From: Augochlora pura | Lineage: Eukaryota > Arthropoda > Insecta > Hymenoptera > Halictidae | Direction of reading: 5' to 3' | DNA: 64,000 nt | Assembly (NCBI RefSeq): GCF_028453695.1 | Contig: NC_135781.1 | Coordinates: forward strand, 8,382,779 to 8,446,778 | Part shown: positions 60,460 to 64,000 of the stretch, piece after piece | Position numbering within the stretch: the first letter of the stretch is position 1 | How the letters are laid out: every line of letters begins with the position of its first letter | The notes under the pieces: model-generated | Seen by the model: the letters and a program-made list of their open reading frames with translations, nothing else | Told to the model about the DNA's origin: nothing | Database searches by the model: none | Position numbers and translations under genes: made by a program

Positions 60460-60793
60460 TACACGGTGTCCCAGAGGTCATTCGCTATAGTGAAACGACG
60501 GGTACCTGAGGTCATTTTAAGTAACCTTTACCTCAGCGCAAATTCAATCCGCGGCTTTGTTTATGAGATATTCACGTGAAACATTGACCAATGAAAAGCA
60601 AGATCAGGTATCGCGAGGCGGTCGAGCCAATGAAAGGATTCGCTTTTCGTTCGCTCGGTAACTCAGCCGCTTTGCGCCGATCGAGCTTGAAATCTCATTG
60701 GCCACAGTTTTGCGCTAACAACTCTTAAACGAAGCCGCGGGTTGAATTTTCGCTACGAAAAAATTTATTTCGAATCACCTCAAACACCCTGTA
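60460..60793. mobile_element. Foldback MITE, about 334 bp, GGTGTCCCAGAGGT ends
   Basis: The left end TACACGGTGTCCCAGAGGTC and the right end, read on the minus strand, TACAGGGTGTTTGAGGTGAT are diverged inverted copies. The arms match again further in: CAATCCGCGGCTTTGTTTA on the left mirrors CAACCCGCGGCTTCGTTTA on the right, then GACCAATGA mirrors GGCCAATGA. No open frame of note. Non-autonomous; superfamily not assigned, though the TA at both borders is compatible with Tc1/mariner. Confidence 0.75.
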
Positions 60794-61554
60794 CTCACCA
60801 CGACTTATTTGCACGTGGACGGTAGATGAACGTGCTGGAAAATGGCGTTCAACGACCCAACTATGAGAGCGACGTTCTCCAGAGTACATGAGCGACGGTA
60901 ACGAAGGCGTTTGTCTCTCTGGAGACCACTTTGGATAGCATTATCTTAAAGCGCGGTAGATGAAAGTTGGTAAAAGGAGAATCGAAACGCTTAGCGTTAA
61001 TTCGCTTTTCCAATTTCTGCGGCTCTGATGTTCGCGGCGTTAATGCTCCAACGCGAGAGACGGGTACGACAGAGGAACCAGCAGCCCGCCGCGCCACTTC
61101 GCTAGACGACCGGAGGAAAGCTTTGTGCGATTGGATCGCGTTTGACGTTGTCAGGCTGGTTAGCTTTAACAGCTTTTCCCTGGCCCCGGTCCTTTGCAGT
61201 CACGCGTAACCGCCATCGGTAAAGCGCCCCCAGTCGGCTGTTTCTTCTTTCTCCTTTCTTTCTCCTTCTTTGCGTAGCTCCGCGAACGCGAGAACCTTCC
61301 ACAAAGGGCCGCACACCGGCCCTCTGTCCTTTGCCGCGCCTACCGTCCAATTAGTGATATAATTAATAAATATTTCCTCTTCCGGTCCAGGGATCCCGGA
61401 TCTCGAGGAAATCTCGCGCTTGCAAACAGTCGAACCTGTCCCTTTTCATCCCTCCCCTGCCGCGCGCTTTCTTTTAACTCCTCCCGCGCCCTCTGTCTTT
61501 CTCCTGCTTTTTTTCATCCTCGCCGTAAACGTTTCAGAATGGTAACGAAGAAAG

Positions 61555-61556
<2 letters not shown>
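60794..61556. other. CpG-rich segment
   Basis: CpG-rich with a pyrimidine-rich stretch at 61240-61275. Opposite frames at 60861-61097 and 60967-61209 overlap. No gene called. Confidence 0.5.

Positions 61557-61609
<53 letters not shown>
61557..61609 (+). repeat. (AG)n microsatellite, longest in the window
   Basis: About 26 AG units, followed by GGGGAGAAGAG. Translates as alternating Glu-Arg, which explains the frame at 61539-61913. Confidence 0.9.
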
Positions 61610-61612
<3 letters not shown>

Positions 61613-62997
61613 GGAGAAGAGAAGGGCGGGAGGTTCGGCATTCTGGTGTGATTCACGTTATTTGCAGAGGGCAGAAACCTCTCCTCCCGCTCCTCCCCGT
61701 TTCTCTAGCCGCGTCCCTCCCCTCTGTCCTGTTCCCTTCCTACGCGCGATCGGCTCGTCTCTGTCCCTACAGCGGGGGACTGGTGACATAATTACGCACC
61801 GCCCGGAGGCTACGCCACCTGAGTCACTCGTCTTCACTTTCTTTTGTTCTCGTTGGCGAGGCACCGATGGTACTCGAAGAGCTGGCCAGCTCCGGCGATC
61901 GCGCCGGTTTTAAATATCACCGGTATCGCGGTCCCTACCTTTTGCCGCGTCTTAGATGACGCGTGTTACGTAACGTAAAACTCGGGCCTGAGGCCTGTTA
62001 ATCCGTTCCGGAGATGATCACAGCAAATTGGATCGATAGCTCTCGTGTAATTTCATCTTTCGGCTTTTTGCCCATTAGTGATATATATACGCCGAGGGAG
62101 CATAGTCTGCATCTGGGATGAAAACTTACAAGGCGACGAACCCGTGGAACTTATGGAACAAGATTTTAAGGGATGCTTTGCATATGGCGGTGTTCATCGC
62201 GAACGTTGGTCTGATTACAACTGATGGTTGCGTGATAAAATTATTCTCTTTAATCTTTTATTTATTAAACTATGAAACTCGTGCCAGGATTATTAGCAAT
62301 ATGTAATATTATTACATTTTACTTTTATCATGTGGACTTTATTAGATACTCTATCTAGACATAGTTTAACAATACTGTATCTTGACAAAGTTTAGGTATC
62401 ATAGCATATGAAATTCTTCTTCTTGATGCGAATATCATATATATTCTTAGAACAAATTATAAACCTGGCATGGAATAATGAATGTAATAGAAACATTGAC
62501 AACTTGAATTGATACTCAATTTTTATTCCAAATTATTAAATAAATAAAAGTATATTGTATACTGGGTGATAACTTGTTTTCTTTACTCTTATATCATCAA
62601 ATAATTTGTTCTAATAATCTTCAATAATGTTATAATAATTCTTGCAGCACATTGAAACCACTTGATAAATAAATAAAACTTTGTTCATCGTCATTGAAAC
62701 TTGATGAAACAAAACCATGAGAAGGGTAGAGAATCTGCGAACAAGACAGGAAGTCTGTTGAAAGCCGCAAAAAAACTGTAATTGATGATAATGAGTAACC
62801 CTAATAGAAAATTCTCAAAACATGACACCCACCCCGTTCACGTGTTCCAAAAAAACTGAAACCCAACACGGAAGCTTTCAGCATCTTTCGGATCGCGTCG
62901 TCGTCGTTCCCGCCCTTGGTCAAGTTTCGATCGTCACGCTGGCATAATGATCACCGCGGTCGCAGGAGAGTATATGAACTGGAGAAAGGGAGAGAAG

Positions 62998-63000
<3 letters not shown>
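61610..63000. other. CpG-rich then AT-rich segment
   Basis: CpG-rich to about 62040, AT-rich at 62260-62700. The 62-codon frame at 62118-62306 has a true ATG but no other support. Nothing recognised. Confidence 0.5.

Positions 63001-63037
<37 letters not shown>
63001..63037 (+). repeat. (AG)n microsatellite
   Basis: AG dinucleotide run of about 18 units preceded by GAGAAGAAAAG. Confidence 0.9.
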
Positions 63038-63040
<3 letters not shown>

Positions 63041-64000
63041 TGCTGGTTGCGCCAAAACCTGTGACAAAGGCGCATTTTTTCCAGCGAGCTTGTCCCCGCG
63101 AATGCTTCTTATTTTCATAGAACGGCAATGGTGTAGCGTAACACCGACATCTCCATATCAATAGCTCCCCTACTAGGCTCGCAGGTGTACCACCCCATTC
63201 ACTACAAAAGAACAAACCTTTGGGACAAGTGTGTTACGGTGGCCGCCCCGTAGAAACGGTTACACCATGATTTTGTTCTCCGGTCCCGCCGTGCCAACCC
63301 CGTGTCCCATCCCGCCACGTCCCGTCCCGCCGGCCTACCCCCTTTTTTAGTTACGTGCGGTGGAACGAAGACGGAGAGCAAACCTTTGCATTATCGAGGG
63401 GACAGAGATCGAGGGGGAACCGTGTGCAGACTGTATGGGAATCTCACAGGTGCATGGTTTTCTAAGAGAGAAGAGGACTTCGCCCCGGGCAACGGTCGTT
63501 CCTATTCGTTCTACGCTCCGCGCTCCTTCCGAGCGTTTGTTGCACGGTCCTAGGATACGCACGGGGGTGATTCTGGAGGGCGGAGGAGGCCCTCCCCACT
63601 CCCCCTCCCTCCCTCCCTCCCTCCTGCCCGTAATAGTGATATTAAAACACAATATCCTGTGGGACCAGGGAAAAAACTTGGGAGCCGGCTGGTGTGGTGG
63701 GGGTTACGCCGTGCTCGAAGGTGATGACACTGCTCGAATGCACGTGCATGGGAATCCGATATCTAGAGACGCGCGGCGCACGCACGCACCGTACACGCTT
63801 GAAAAGAAACGGGACGACAGCCGGGTCAAGAGTACCATCATAAAGTCCCACGGGTTAAGGATCGAAGCCTCGTAAGGGGCCTCCCGAAAATTCAATCGAT
63901 CCCCGTAATCCCTCGGCGCTACCCATCGATACGTCCGCGCGGCGAGAGCTCGCCCCGGTAGGCATCTCTTCGATTCCGATTCGATCTTTAGAAAATCTAT
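63038..64000. other. CpG-rich segment with CCCT array
   Basis: A (CCCT)n array lies at 63601-63624. Frames at 63360-63875 (plus, 171 codons) and 63347-63652 (minus) overlap; both are compositional. No gene called. Confidence 0.5.

Noticed and set aside
1..64000. CRISPR arrays, bacterial operons, rRNA genes
   Set aside because: No regularly spaced direct repeats of CRISPR type, no Shine-Dalgarno-led gene trains and no rRNA-like sequence were seen.

Overview
The window looks like nuclear DNA of an insect, most likely a hymenopteran (bee, wasp or ant). This is an inference from three things: AT-rich blocks of a few hundred bases alternate sharply with CpG-rich blocks; long GA/CT arrays are common; and there are several short inverted-repeat elements flanked by TTAA (piggyBac type) or TA (Tc1/mariner type). 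I see no bacterial operon layout, rRNA, credible tRNA or CRISPR array.

No complete gene of a recognised family can be read. The window is best described as intergenic or long-intron DNA with a few possible exons. The best are a minus-strand terminal exon at 25806-26172 (two membrane segments, a charged loop, a poly(A) signal downstream) and a plus-strand exon at 5790-6019. The second ends at a GTAATG splice donor inside a possible eh1-like motif. Weaker candidates lie at 36436-36632 (-), 40014-40313 (+), 51369-51746 (-) and 59989-60223 (+). Long open frames elsewhere, mostly in CpG-rich or CT/GA-rich DNA, look like chance.

Mobile DNA is the clearest content. There are two piggyBac-type MITEs (2297-2548, 9038-9248), a 4.1-kb segment closed by inverted piggyBac-type ends (33020-37130) and several solitary ends. 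There is also a Tc1/mariner-type foldback MITE (19893-20180) with two diverged relatives, and two other long foldbacks (27790-28118, 60460-60793). The 4.1-kb segment carries a three-copy tandem repeat built on the palindrome GTCGACTATAGTCGAC.

The most interesting regulatory pattern is an E-box plus CRE pair (CACGTG, then TGACGTCA exactly 14 bases on, start to start). It occurs in two separate CpG-rich islands at 29613 and 32655. Other structure includes an AAGACG-rich repeat patch at 29803-30020, a 260-base purine tract at 51940-52205, oppositely oriented GA and CT arrays at 52.5-52.8 kb, and a possible TATA/Inr core promoter at 38342-38371. All calls come from reading the sequence by eye; none was tested by database search or transcript data.
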